Both the position numbers and the translations under genes were made by a program. Below the pieces are notes generated by a model, which ran no database searches, had not been told where the DNA came from, and saw only the letters and a list, made by a program, of their open reading frames with translations. A DNA stretch of 64,000 bases from Simmondsia chinensis (taxonomy: Eukaryota > Streptophyta > Magnoliopsida > Caryophyllales > Simmondsiaceae). Location: NCBI GenBank assembly GCA_018398585.1, contig JAGTTD010000001.1:23753438-23817437 (forward strand), in the 5' to 3' direction. Every line of letters starts with the position of its first letter. Position 1 is the first letter of the stretch. This document shows, piece after piece, positions 1 to 9,828 of the stretch.

Positions 1-208
1 AGTTACAATGAATCAAGACCTAACCTCAATAACCGAACTTCCCGCCAATTCTGCAGCTGCACACCAACATTGACCTCCGATTTGACCAACTACCCCTTTG
101 GCGCCTAACATTGACTCAACCAACATTTAAAAATGTACAACTCAACCTTGAGACCCTAAACAACCATTACAAATAGAAATCACAATTAAATTCTGACCAT
201 TTATAGCA
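1..208 (-). repeat. 3' LTR (partial) of the minus-strand chromovirus
   Basis: This matches the inner end of the LTR at 5129-5511 position for position and ends in CA (plus strand), next to a purine-rich tract on the minus strand. About 175 bp of the LTR lie left of the window. Confidence 0.93.
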
Positions 209-222
209 TTCCCTCCCTCTTG
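209..222 (-). other. Polypurine tract
   Basis: On the minus strand the sequence reads AGAGGGAGGGAA directly before the LTR start TGCTATAA. This is the expected plus-strand DNA primer site. The equivalent site of the related element at 46222 is almost identical. Confidence 0.8.
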
Positions 223-258
223 AGAAACTTCTTGTCCTCAAGAAGTGAAACTTGGAAA

Positions 259-698
259 TTAACTTTTAAGGAAATTGCAATTTTCCCAAGTCATCAAACT
301 CTTGTTCAAGTTGCACCAATTGACCAAAACCTCCTGCACAGCGCTGTGATCTTGCTGCAGCGTCCTTCGAGCCTTTACTGCAGCCGGTTGTAACTTTAGT
401 ATCCCATTAGCTTCTGCAACAGGGTGCTCCCGGGCTGCTGTAGCTCCTCTTTTGGCCTGCTTTTTGACTAGGGACACGTGAAACACGGGGTGAATGTACG
501 AGTGTGTCGTAAGTCAGGCTTATAAGCAACATTGCCAATATTCTCCAGAATTTTATACGGGCCAAAGTATCGAGCACTTAGCTTGACATTACGCCTGACA
601 GCCAAGGAAGACTGTCGATACGGTTGTAATTTAAGGTAGACCATGTCACCAACTTCATAGCTTTTGTCTACCCTTTTTTTATCAGTGTAATACTTCAT
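259..698 (-). pseudogene. Integrase C-terminal domain and chromodomain (chromovirus)
   Basis: The upstream part (698-468) has the integrase C-terminal GPF/GPY-type motif (SARYFGPYKILE). The second frame (486-259) contains the FHVSLVKKQ motif and ends in a chromodomain-like stretch, VLVNWCNLNKSLMTWENCNF. Chromodomains in these integrases are thought to target integration to marked chromatin. A frameshift near 480 separates the two pieces, so the protein is broken. Three other chromoviruses in this window end in the same way. Confidence 0.88.
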
Positions 699-710
699 CC
701 GAGCTCGAGC

Positions 711-1463
711 TTAATGGAGATTGTCTTTAAGTTCTTGCAACATTTTCGTCCTCTGCTGCACAAAATCAGATACTGCAGTACTGGTGCTCCTCGGTTGTTG
801 AAGCATCATAGGAGAGGGTGGAGAGTAGCCAAACAATGCTTGGAATGGAGAAGTGCCAATGGATGTATGAAAGTGTGTATTGAACCAAAATTCGGCTAAG
901 GACAGCCAACGGTTCCACTCCTTGGGCTTCATGAAGACCATAATCCACAAATACTGTTCTACACATTGGTTGACTTGTTCGGTTTGGCCATCCGTCTGAG
1001 GATGATATGAGGAACTGAGTGCCAACGTGGTGCCCATCAACTTAAACAACTCTCTGCAAAACGTGCTTGTGAAAATCTTGTCTCGATCGGACACAATGGA
1101 TTGAGGCAATCCATGCAATTTATATATGTTGTCAAGGAATATCCTTGCCAATTTTTCAGCGGTGATGGGTCGAGCAAGAGCAATGAAATGACTATACTTG
1201 CTGAAAGGATCCACCACTACCCGCATGACCTCCTTGCCTTCGGACTTTGGAAGTCCCTCAATGAGATCCATGCTAATGTGAACCCAAGCTCCCTCCGAAA
1301 TGGGAAGAGGTTGAAGAAGTCCTTTGTAACGAGGATCCCCCAACTTCGTTTGTTGACATACTTCACAAGACTTCACGTATTCACTTACATCTTTTTTCAT
1401 ACTCGGCCATGTAAAATATGCTTTGATTCATTGATAGGTGCCTTCTACACCCTCGTGACCACC
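711..1463 (-). pseudogene. Integrase zinc-binding and catalytic core (chromovirus)
   Basis: The segment 1400-711 starts in the HHCC zinc-binding region (CEVCQQTK) and continues into the rve core. The D,D,E residues are visible in ISMDLIEGLP, IVSDRDKIF and DGQTEQVNQ. The enzyme would insert the cDNA into the host chromosome. It is separated from RNase H upstream by a stop near 1464, and a further break lies between it and the chromodomain. The ATG start is an ORF artefact, since the domain belonged to one gag-pol polyprotein. Confidence 0.9.
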
Positions 1464-2288
1464 CTAAACAGCATCATGTGAAGCCTGGATGACCATTTCG
1501 CTCAAATCAGTGGCCGAACCAACATACAATGGCCCACCGATACGAATTAGCCCCATTTGCACAGTAATTCCAGTGTCTGCAGCAGCAATATTTGCACCAC
1601 GTGTGAGAGCAGCAGCGACCAGCTTTTCCTGAGCAAAAGGGTCATTCTCATAGGACTTGTGTAGCTCTTGCTCCCAAGAAGGAATTACCACGGTTACAGC
1701 AGCACAGGTAGCCTGATTATCGTCCTCAAACTGCCTTGATAGTGCTTCTGTTGCAGTGTTCTCCTTGCCACTTCTATATTCGATGTCGTAATCAAGGCCT
1801 AACATTTTCATGAGGCCTTTCTTCTGAATCCTCGTCATGATCTTTTGTTCAAGGAGATACTTAAGGCTTTGATGATCTGTTCGAATGATGAACTTATGAC
1901 CCTCCAAGTATTGATTCCATTTTTCCACGGCTAAGAGGATGGCGAGATATTCCTTCTCGTATGTTGACATCGCTTGAAGTTTAGGGCTAAGGGCTTGACT
2001 CAAGTAAGCAATAGGCCTTCCTTTTTGGGAAAGAACAACCCCTATACCAGTACCACTTGCATCGGTCTCCAAAATAAAGCTTTCGGTAAAATCCCGCATT
2101 GCCAAAACTAGGGCAGCACACATTGCGGCTTTAAGGGCTTCAAATGTGGCCTGAGATCTCTCGTTCAAGAGCTCGGTCAAGGGTTTGGCAATAGAACCAT
2201 ATCCCTTAATAAATTTTCTATAATAGCCGGTCAATCCCGAAAAACCCCTCAATTTCTTCAAGGTGAGCGGAATTGCCCATTCTTGCAT
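1464..2288 (-). pseudogene. RT connection and RNase H (chromovirus)
   Basis: The segment begins in the conserved region after the RT thumb ([19 protein letters not shown]) and enters RNase H. Catalytic acidic residues are visible in LETDASGTGIG, in the TYEKEYLAIL helix and in IRTDHQSLKYL. The end (KENTATEALSR, then integrase N-terminus) leads into the integrase linker. It is 274 codons without a stop, one of the better preserved pieces of this element. Confidence 0.92.
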
Positions 2289-2303
2289 TGCACGGATCTT
2301 GTT

Positions 2304-3130
2304 CTAATCAGTAGACACTCCCTCATGAGAGATGATATGACCTAAATACTCGATTTTATCTTGAGCAAACGAACACTTGGACAACTTTGCAAAAAACTTG
2401 TGTTTTCGCATCAATTCAAACACTTGTCGGAGGTGAGTAAGATGAGCTTCATATGTTGAGCTATAAATCAGTATGTCGTCGAAGAAAATGAGCACCAACT
2501 TCCTCAGAAAAGGTTTGAAAACATCATTCATGGCTGCTTGAAACGTGGCCGGAGCATTTGTCAAACCGAAAGGCATTACAACAAACTCGAAATTGCCATG
2601 GTGAGTTTGGAAAGCTGTCTTGTAAATATCCGGCTCAAGGACCCTGATTTGATGGTATCCTTGCCTCAAATCTAGCTTTGAAAATCAAGCAAATCGTCTA
2701 TGATCGTGATGGGAAACTTATCCTTCACCGTGAGAGCATTTAATCGGCGGTAGTCAATACACATTTTAGCCGAGCCATCTTTCTTCTTCACAAGGATCAC
2801 GGGTGAAGTGAAAGGACTATGGCTTGGTCTAATGAAGTTCATATTAAGAAGTTCCTCCACTTGCCTTTCTATTTCGGACTTTTGGCCGTGTGCATAACGA
2901 TAAGGCCTAATCTTCCCCGGATCAGTGTTTGCAAGCAAAGGAATGGCATGGTCCACACTCCTTGGAGGAGGAAGACTCTTAGGTGGCTCAAAGATGTTAC
3001 CAAATTCATTCGCCAAGGCCTGCACTTCTGGTTGAAGCCCGGGCTGCAGCTCAACTGAGGCTATCATGAACAAATGACCTATCCATTGTGTTGCCTTCTT
3101 CTTGATCCCATCGTGCACGTTTGCCATCAA
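2304..3130 (-). pseudogene. Reverse transcriptase (chromovirus)
   Basis: Two frames, 3130-2672 and 2669-2304, cover the RT palm. The first has the linker and fingers with [20 protein letters not shown]. The second has [20 protein letters not shown] and the catalytic box [10 protein letters not shown] with both aspartates. A break at about 2670 removes part of the DDLLDEL..SKLDL stretch. RT would copy the element RNA from the initiator tRNA-Met primer. Confidence 0.93.
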
Positions 3131-4202
3131 TAATCTTGAGTTGAGCTTCCTCTGACATGCCTTTCAAGGAATCTTTGGTGCCATGAACCTCGAATGCCAC
3201 GGTCATCTTGTCGAAATCAAACACAACCGGGTTGAAGGTCTTCATCCAATCCACCACTAGCACCATGTCGCACCCTCCCAAAGGAAGAACTCGGATATCG
3301 AAGGTGAAATGATGTTCTTGCATAGACCAAGGGAATGCTATGCACTTGTTGTGAATGGTTAAAGAATTGCCATCAGCCACCATCACTTGCAAAGGATTAG
3401 TCTTTATCGTTTCATGCCCAACCTTCTTACTCAGCTTGGGATCGATGAAGCTATGTGTACTCCCACTATCGATGAGGATAATGATGGAATGCTTACCAGC
3501 CTTGCCTCTGATTTTGATAGTGTTATGAGCTCCACTACCGGGTAAAGCCTTCATTGATATCTCCACTTCATCCTCACTCAATTCATCTTGTGAAAGATCA
3601 CTAACACTTTCACTTTCTGCAGCTGAATGCTCGCTGCCTGATTCAGCTTCAACATGGGTCCCTTTAGCACACATTATTGCCTGTGATTTGAACCTGTGTC
3701 CTGGATGATATGGCTGGTTACAACTATAGCAAAGCCTCACCAAGCTTCTGTCAACAGCACGCTTGAATCCTGCACCCGAACCTGTGCTTGTACCAGCACC
3801 TGTTCTCGGTTGTGATCTGAACCTGCTACTTGGCTGCTTAAACTTGTCACTCGGTTGAACATGAGTGGCTTCAATCAGTTTTGCCTTGTTATAAGCACTT
3901 GACAAGGTCTTAGGACCAATGGCTTTCACCATATTCTTGATCCTAGGCTTTAATCCACTTATAAAGCATAACACATAATATGATTCGGCATCCTCGGGAG
4001 CTATAGCCAAAACGGAAAGCAAGTTGGCTCTTAAGTTCTCAAATCTAAGCAGGTACTCACTCACGGTCGAAATTTGTGATAATTTGTTTAAATTATCCAC
4101 AATGTCCGTTGATTCCCCTTGTCCATAACGTTCGCACATTTCCTCTACGAATTGGCCCCAAGATAGATTCGGTTTGCTCTTCAACAAACTGTAATACCAC
4201 AC
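3051..4202 (-). pseudogene. Gag C-terminus with zinc knuckle, and aspartic protease
   Basis: This is 383 codons. The N-terminal part is the retrotransposon gag core (LSWGQFVEEMCERYG, then YLLRFENLRANLL). The zinc-knuckle region CYSCNQPYHPGHRF follows; its last cysteine, compared with the usual CX2CX7HXC in this family, is replaced by F. The protease has its active site in ILIDSGSTHSFIDP and the later GGCDMVLVVDWM segment. It overlaps the RT frame at 3051-3130, so a frame change is needed to reach pol. Confidence 0.92.
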
Positions 4203-4390
4203 CTCATGGTCGCCATGGAGTTCACTACAGTTAATTGGAGCTTTTCCTCATTCGGTATGTTGTAATACATGAAATACCGGTCACACCTTCTCAGCCATGA
4301 TTCCGGTAACTTGCCATCAAAAGGATCAAGTTCAACCCTTGGTTGCCTGTAATTTCTGCTCCTACCACCAGATGTCATGTCATTACTCAC
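4181..4390 (-). pseudogene. Gag central region (start of the gag core)
   Basis: The peptide contains the family motif ELDPFDGKLPESWLRRCDRYF seen in the other chromoviruses here at 50112-50375 and 15335-15811. After about 50 residues a frameshift throws it out of frame; the true continuation (WYYSLLKSKP) is the segment ending at 4202. Confidence 0.85.
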
Positions 4391-4758
4391 GGTTCTATGC
4401 TAATAATGTTGATCAGGAGGTCTGTCCAAATGATCGAGCTCATCAAAGTCATCACTGCGATGCTGAACTGAGTTTTGGGGTGGCCTGCAGTTGCGGTTGA
4501 TATTCGAAGGTTCAAGTCTGTAATGTGTCGGCTCCGAGACTCGATTCTAATTGTCAACAACAAATTCTTGTGGCAAAGGTTGATCTGCTGCTCATCTGAT
4601 GTTAATTGAAGGTACTGCAGTCGCCTGATCTGTCGGAGATTTGCAACGGTTCCTCACCAGAGTCTCGGTTCTGCTATCCTGTTCTTGATGCTGATGGAAA
4701 TATTTTTGATGAAAATCTGACTTGCCAGCTTCAAGATTGCTTCTACGCTTGATTCACC

Positions 4759-5064
4759 TCATTTGTCAACCTGTTCTTGCAATTTTTCAATCTTCTCCAC
4801 AATTTTTTGCAGCCGTGACTCTTTATCCATCATCAAATTCAACATTTTCTGAATGCTGTCATGTTCTTGTTCAAACTGCAAGTCGAACTTCGCATTTTGC
4901 GGATCAATCTTAACATTCAATTGTTTTAACTTGTCATTCAATTCTTTGTGGTGATCGGATGCCACATTCTCTGCAGCATTGGTAACCGCAGCTGCAAAGT
5001 CCATAATAGCACCTAAAGCATTGGCACCACCAGCACCGGATCGAGTTCTCACACCTTTGATCAT
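4759..5064 (-). pseudogene. Gag N-terminus (chromovirus)
   Basis: The start is taken at 5064, about 65 bp after the PBS. The peptide begins MIKGVRTRSGAGG, a start shared with the chromovirus at 51113 (MADGVRTRSGAGG). It has an alanine-rich segment and then a Leu/Lys/Gln-rich, probably coiled-coil, stretch. Between 4390 and 4759 the frame is lost, so gag is not continuous. Confidence 0.85.
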
Positions 5065-5110
5065 GTTTTTCTTAGATTTTTCCAGCCTTAATCAATCAAT
5101 TGATTGTAGA

Positions 5111-5127
5111 ACCAGCTTTGATACCAA
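5111..5127 (-). other. Primer-binding site, initiator tRNA-Met type
   Basis: On the minus strand the sequence TTGGTATCAAAGCTGGT lies one base after the LTR end. It differs by one base from the usual plant initiator tRNA-Met complement TGGTATCAGAGC. Confidence 0.88.
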
Positions 5128-5128
5128 T

Positions 5129-5511
5129 TGTTAGGTTCCAATTAAAGATTGGAAGCCTAACCTTGTAGAGGAAGGAGTTAAGATGAGACGAGAAGTGAAA
5201 GGGGATGAGAAATAGGGAAAGGGATGAGAAAATAAGAAGAAATTCAGTTTGTATTTCATTGAATGAATGAGATTACAAGCTAGGAGCTTATTTATAGTCA
5301 TCTAGTTACAATGAATCAAGACCTAACCGCAATAACCGAACTTCCGGCCAATTCTGCAGCTGCACACCAACATTGACTTGCGGTTTGACCAACTACCCCT
5401 TTGGCGCCTAATATCGACTCAACCAACATTTAAAAACTTACAACTCAACCTTGAGACCCTAAACAGCCATTACAAATAGAAATCACAATTAAATTCTAAT
5501 GATTTATAATA
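5129..5511 (-). repeat. 5' LTR of the minus-strand chromovirus
   Basis: The plus strand begins TGTTAGG at 5129. The outer end reads TATAATA where the family has TATAACA, so the terminal CA has mutated to TA. A TATA-like box (CTATAAATAAG, minus strand) lies at about 5287-5297. The next bases, GCTTA (5512-5516), would be the target-site duplication; the partner lies left of the window. Confidence 0.9.
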
Positions 5512-5820
5512 GCTTACAAGTTAGAGCTTCCTTCCGACTTATATATATACCCTGTTTTTCATGTGTCACTTCTTAAGAAACAGGTTAAAAGGGATGAGAA
5601 GGCTTCTGCAGCACCTCCAGAAGTTGGGCAGAGTGGCTCGTTGATCTTACATCTTGCAGTAGTGGTCGAAGCTATGCACACCAGCTCCAATGACAAGAAC
5701 AGGCAGCAAATTAGAGTAAATTGGAGCAACTTGGACCAAGCTTTCACCACATGGGAAGATAAAACATTTTTTGTTAAGTCAATTTCCTTCTTTTATTTCT
5801 TGAGGACAAGAAAATTGTAA
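5512..5820 (+). pseudogene. Integrase tail with chromodomain (plus-strand chromovirus)
   Basis: The open frame runs from the insertion junction through PVFHVSLLKKQVKR to the chromodomain RVNWSNLDQAFTTWEDKTFF. The ATG at 5563 is internal and not a true start, since the homologous frame continues upstream to 5512. The frame is open to its natural end just before the PPT. Confidence 0.88.
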
Positions 5821-5831
5821 GGGGAGGGAAT
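5819..5831 (+). other. Polypurine tract
   Basis: AAGGGGAGGGAAT lies immediately before the LTR start TGTTATAT and directly follows the end of the chromodomain frame. Confidence 0.85.
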
Positions 5832-6147
5832 TGTTATATTTTTTAAATCGTTGTAACTCAAATTATTGGCGGGCAAGTGTTTTTAGACGCCAAAGTTTGT
5901 TTCGGTAGTTAGTTGCTGCAGTATTGGCGGGAAGGGGGATTTAGTTATGCTTTGTCATTTCTTGCTCTTTAAATAACCTGCTGATCAATTGTATTGAGGC
6001 ATCCAATGAAATATACTTTAATCCTTGGGATTGAAATTCCTTATCTCATCTTAAATTCTCTATAATCTCATCTCTTTTCCCTTCTTTCTCATCCCTAATT
6101 GTCTTAATTTCTTAAGTTGGGCTCAAGATTTAATCTCGAACTTAACA
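5832..6147 (+). repeat. 3' LTR of the interrupted plus-strand chromovirus
   Basis: It starts TGTTATAT after the PPT and ends CTTAACA, giving 316 bp. A TTTAAATAAC sequence near 5968 is a possible TATA box. Its partner LTR is not in the window, so the boundary at 6147 rests on the TG...CA rule and resemblance to other family LTR ends. Confidence 0.8.
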
Positions 6148-6411
6148 ACCCCCATCCTGAAGATCGAGTCGTCATGAGAACATGGTATCCTTGAAACCAT
6201 GGAAGCCATAGAGCATCAACTTAGGACACCGCGTTAAACTAGCAGTATAAAATATACCCCACAGAAGACAACTGCAAGGCACATAGTAAAGCAAATAGTA
6301 CATGGCCAATAATATACGAATAATTGGGAAGCAACTAAACAACATATAAGTGTACTACCCGGGGTTATGACTGTCTAGATATCTTAAACTACCAGTCCCT
6401 CGCAGCACTAC
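6148..6411. other. Unassigned DNA between the chromovirus LTR and a LINE fragment
   Basis: No ORF, repeat or LTR end is recognisable. It may include the decayed 3' tail of the adjacent LINE fragment, but I cannot show this. Confidence 0.3.
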
Positions 6412-6905
6412 TCTACCCTACCACATCCGCTACCCCTATGCTAGCCCTCCATCGTGCTCTATCTAAGGCCATCTCCTCCCTTAGGTTTAGGTGGATTAGG
6501 TCATGTCGGATCGTCTTCAGTCAACCCCTCTTTAGCCTGCCCCTCCCTCTTCTGCCTAGCGTAGTATGTAGTTGTTCACACCTCCTGACTGGAGCTGTGG
6601 TCGGTCTCCTACTAACATGTCCAAACCATCTCAAGCGGTACTCTCTCAATTTATCCTCGATCGATGCTACACCTAATTTACCTCTGATTACATCGTTCTT
6701 AATCATATCCTTCCTCGTGTGGCAACACATCCAGCGCAGCATCCTCATCTCTGCCACCTTCATCCTCTGTATTTGATGTTGTTCCATTGGGCGACACTCT
6801 GCCCAATACAACATAGCCGGTCTCACTACCATCCTATAGTATTTTCTCTTTAGCTTTAGCAGGAACTTTCTATCACAAAGCACCCCGGAGGCCATCCTCC
6901 ACTTC
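6412..6905 (-). pseudogene. LINE ORF2 C-terminal fragment (non-LTR retrotransposon)
   Basis: The translation shows a pattern common at the C-terminus of plant LINE-type reverse transcriptases: SGVLCDRKFLLKLKRKYYR, then PAMLYWAECRPME, MKVAEMRMLRWMC.HTRKD and LRWFGHVSRRP. After a frameshift near 6521 the tail (REEMALDRARWRASIGVAD) continues to about 6412. The RT catalytic region is absent, so this is a 5'-truncated, dead copy of about 0.5 kb. Codons further upstream in the same frame (to 7144) are unrelated flank. Confidence 0.82.
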
Positions 6906-7640
6906 GAATTTTCTGAATTCAGCTTGATTGGATTTTTCGTTCTAAAGAAAACAAAGCAAAGGAGATGATGAAACAACACAAAACTCAAAAACAAAACAGG
7001 TAACAAGCTTCCACACTTTACCTTCCTAAACTTAGAGCAGCCATTCAAACACAAGCCACCGAGATTAAGAACCTTAAAATTTGAGAACGGTTTCTTTTCA
7101 ACATACACTACTCCAAAAAGTATAGAAGAATTCTTTAGGCTCAACTTTACATTTTTTAAAACCCAAATTCAGCACCTTAAGGCATAAAACAACAACTCAG
7201 TCACACAAACTACAAAAATTATAGACCATAACTTTTGAAGCTAAACTTTCAAAGCACTTTTTTTCGATACCTACTACTCAAAACCTAGAACAATCCCAAA
7301 AATTGAAAATCAAAGCACGAATTTGATTACACATACCCAAAATCCTGGCACATTATACCTAAACCACGCCCACAATTAAGCCAATTTGACAAAACATGAA
7401 CTACAAAACCAAAAATTGCTAGGGAAGTGATGCAATACCACACGAAAAGAAAACACCTAAGAGTTTCGAGAGTGAACGAATGAATGACAGAGACACGAGG
7501 CAAGAGAAACGCATGGAGAATGAAGGATGCGAAAATGGGGGTCCCAGTTATAACACTAGTCAACACAAAAAAAAAGGGGTAAAACTAAAAAATGAAAAGG
7601 ACTACTTAGATATATACAGGGTGAAAGAAGTGGGAAAGGT
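6906..7640. other. Unassigned AT-rich DNA
   Basis: Only short, unrelated open frames occur. Read on the minus strand, the stretch around 7450-7530 is pyrimidine-rich (TCTCTTGCCTCGTGTCTCTG) followed by T-rich sequence and could be a host 5' UTR and intron, but no coding exon supports this. Confidence 0.3.
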
Positions 7641-7644
7641 AAAA

Positions 7645-8265
7645 AAGCAATTACCAAGTAGGAGGTTATAATTGAAAAGGTTATTACCAAGCAGGGGGCT
7701 GTAATCAAAAAGGTTATTACCAACTGGGGGGCTATAATTAAAAACGTTATTACCAAGCTGGGGGCAATAATGGAAAAGGTTATTACCAAGTAGGGGGCTA
7801 TAGTTAAAAACGTTATTACCAAGCATAGGGCTGTGATTTAAAAAGTTATTACCAAGCAAGGGGCTGTGATTGAAAAAGTTATTAACAAGCATGGTGTTGT
7901 AGTTAAAAACATTTTTTTTACCAAGCAACGGGCTGTCATTAAAAACGTTATTACCAAGCTGGGGGCTATAGTTAAAAAGGTTATTAATAAGTACGGAACT
8001 GTAATCGAAAAGGTTATTACCAAGCAGAGGGATGTAGTTTAAAACGTTATCACCAAGCAGGGGGATGTAATCGAAAACATTATTACCAAATAGGGGGCCG
8101 TAATTGAAAAGGTTATTACCAAGCAGCGGGCTGTGATCAAAAAGGTTATTACCAAGCAAGGGACTGTAATTCGAAGTGTTATAACCAAGGAAGAAGCTGT
8201 AGAGAGGTATTACCAGGCAAAGAGCAAAAATCGGAGAAATCATCACCAATGGGAAAAGCCTACTA
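7645..8265. repeat. 33-bp minisatellite, about 17-19 units
   Basis: Units of the form ATTACCAAGCAGGGGGCTGT followed by AATTGAAAAGGTT repeat head to tail, mostly exactly 33 bp. The last two or three units (after about 8170) are degenerate. Because 33 is divisible by three, 11-residue repeats (LFNYSPLLGNN type) stay open on the minus strand over 8270-7602, and a second minus frame also stays open with different repeats (7556-7822). Openness in two frames means the ORF alone is not evidence of coding. There are no unique spacers, so this is not a CRISPR array. Confidence 0.93.
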
Positions 8266-8383
8266 GACAAAGGTTAACAAATAAAGCCCAAAGAGAAACT
8301 GCTATAAAATGATAATTTACATTACAGCACTGTTAAAAAACTTACATTACCAACCTCTTCACACACTTAATTTACATTAACCG

Positions 8384-9812
8384 TGATGCAGACTTTGCGT
8401 ATGCATTAGCAAGTGCACTAGTCGTATCAAGTAATTTAGAAATGAGTAGAGTATCATTTCCACGAGGATTGTTATTGACTGAGTACCAAAATTAGCAGCT
8501 TTGATGCTATTTGAAAAATCGAAAAATTGAGATATTGACATGAGATAAAATAAGCTAAAAAGAAATAAAATATGTTAACTGATCGTAAAAAATTTTTTTC
8601 ATTTAATAATATCCAAGGCATCAAATTTCACCTAGTTGCATTAATATGCTTTTCTATTCTCAATACTCAAGTTGTTATTATGTGTTGATGGTTGAAAACC
8701 CTAATTTAATAAATATTCTCTCTCGAGCAACATTCAGTATGCTCTTTTACATATTAACCCTTCACTCTCGTGCTTGAATTTAAATAAGAAAAGATTTTTT
8801 AAAGTTCGTTGATTTTCGCTTAAAAATCACACAAATCGCGTTAATCTCTCTCGAGCATTCGCTCAATTTGTGGTGCTTATCACCTTAGCACTCATCATAA
8901 ATCACCTCTCGGACTCATTATGAATTATTATAGGTCTTAAATTGTGATCAAGCATTTAAAACGCATGAAGAACAATGAGAAACACTTGAACGACGCAATG
9001 ACAAAACAATGAATGCGTTGAATTAGAAATAAGCATATATTACAACTTAGGCTACATCATAGCCTCGGAATAACAAAATTAGTTCATGGTAAACTTAATA
9101 TAAAGCATACCTAACACAAAATTCACGAACTTAGAAACGAAAAAGGATAGAAAGAACTTAAAAATATAAAATTACAAACCAAACGTTCTTCCCTTCTTTC
9201 CTTCTTTCTTCCTCTTGTTTTCTTCTTCTTTCTTTCACTTGTATGTATTTTTTTTATTTTTTTTTTATTTTTTTTTTTTTAATGAGGGATGATCAAACAC
9301 ATCCCAAACACCCCCTATTTATAGTTTTTGAGGGGTGAATAAAGTATGTAAAAATTAACTTCAAACTTCATCCCCATTTGCCAACTTTGCCACCCCTTCT
9401 TCAACTTTCATAACTTGCTTTATTTTATGTATTTTCCTTCCTTTTCACTACCCAAACCTGCTATTTCAGATCAAGAGGATGGTGTTCATGCACAATCAAT
9501 GAAAAAAAACAGCCGACAAAGCAACTTGTGAAAAGAACTTCTTATTTTATGGTAAAAAAACTGCATTTTAGACGTAAAAAATGAGGTGCTTTGCTAATTT
9601 TTTTGTATTTGTTTGATATATCTTGCTTTTACTTGTTAATGTTAATGATTTGACCTAGCCAGATTTAGCAGAAAATAAGTGTTTTTACAAGAAAGTAGCA
9701 ATATAGTACAGAACGAGCAAAACCGGGCAAAATTGATAGAAGTTTGATGCAAAAAATGGTTAAAATTATATTAAAATGATGTAAATAATTATGTACTAAC
9801 TTAGACTTATCA
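8384..9812 (-). repeat. 3' LTR of the deleted Athila-type element
   Basis: 1429 bp, aligned throughout with 12873-14285. A minus-strand TATA box, CTATAAATAG, lies at 9315-9324. A T-rich run near 9248-9281 is longer than in the partner LTR. Confidence 0.92.
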
Positions 9813-9828
9813 AAACACCCCCAAACTT
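9813..9828 (-). other. Polypurine tract of the deleted Athila-type element
   Basis: On the minus strand the sequence AGTTTGGGGGTGTTT directly precedes the LTR start TGATAAG. It is the expected site of plus-strand priming. Confidence 0.75.

Larger units (their letters stand above)
1..5511 (-). mobile_element. Ty3/gypsy chromovirus, minus strand, cut by window start
   Basis: On the minus strand the order is 5' LTR (5129-5511), PBS, gag, zinc knuckle, protease, RT, RNase H, integrase, chromodomain, PPT and 3' LTR (1-208, incomplete). This is the Ty3/gypsy order (integrase after RNase H), and the C-terminal chromodomain places it among chromoviruses. The short LTR (383 bp) and a total size of about 5.7 kb fit the Reina-like size class, which is inference. 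The coding region carries several stops and frameshifts, so the element is dead. Bases 1-208 align gap-free to 5304-5511 with about 15 differences. The element sits inside the integrase of another chromovirus (5512-6147). Confidence 0.93.
5512..6147 (+). mobile_element. 3' end of a plus-strand chromovirus interrupted by the element at 1-5511
   Basis: Reading starts in the middle of the integrase C-terminal region (AYKLELPSDLYIYPVFHV), goes through a chromodomain, a PPT and one complete LTR. Everything upstream of this point must lie left of the window, because the minus-strand element splits the gene at an AYK codon run that is conserved in its relatives. Confidence 0.88.

Noticed and set aside
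5563..5820. Independent 85-codon host gene
   Set aside because: It is the chromodomain end of a gypsy integrase, directly followed by a PPT and LTR; the ATG is internal.
7645..8265. CRISPR-like array
   Set aside because: Repeats are directly adjacent 33-bp units without unique spacers, in a plant nuclear context; a minisatellite explains it.
7602..8270. Coding gene for a repetitive protein (222 codons)
   Set aside because: Two minus-strand frames are open across the 33-bp array, so openness follows from the repeat; there is no start context or conserved flank.
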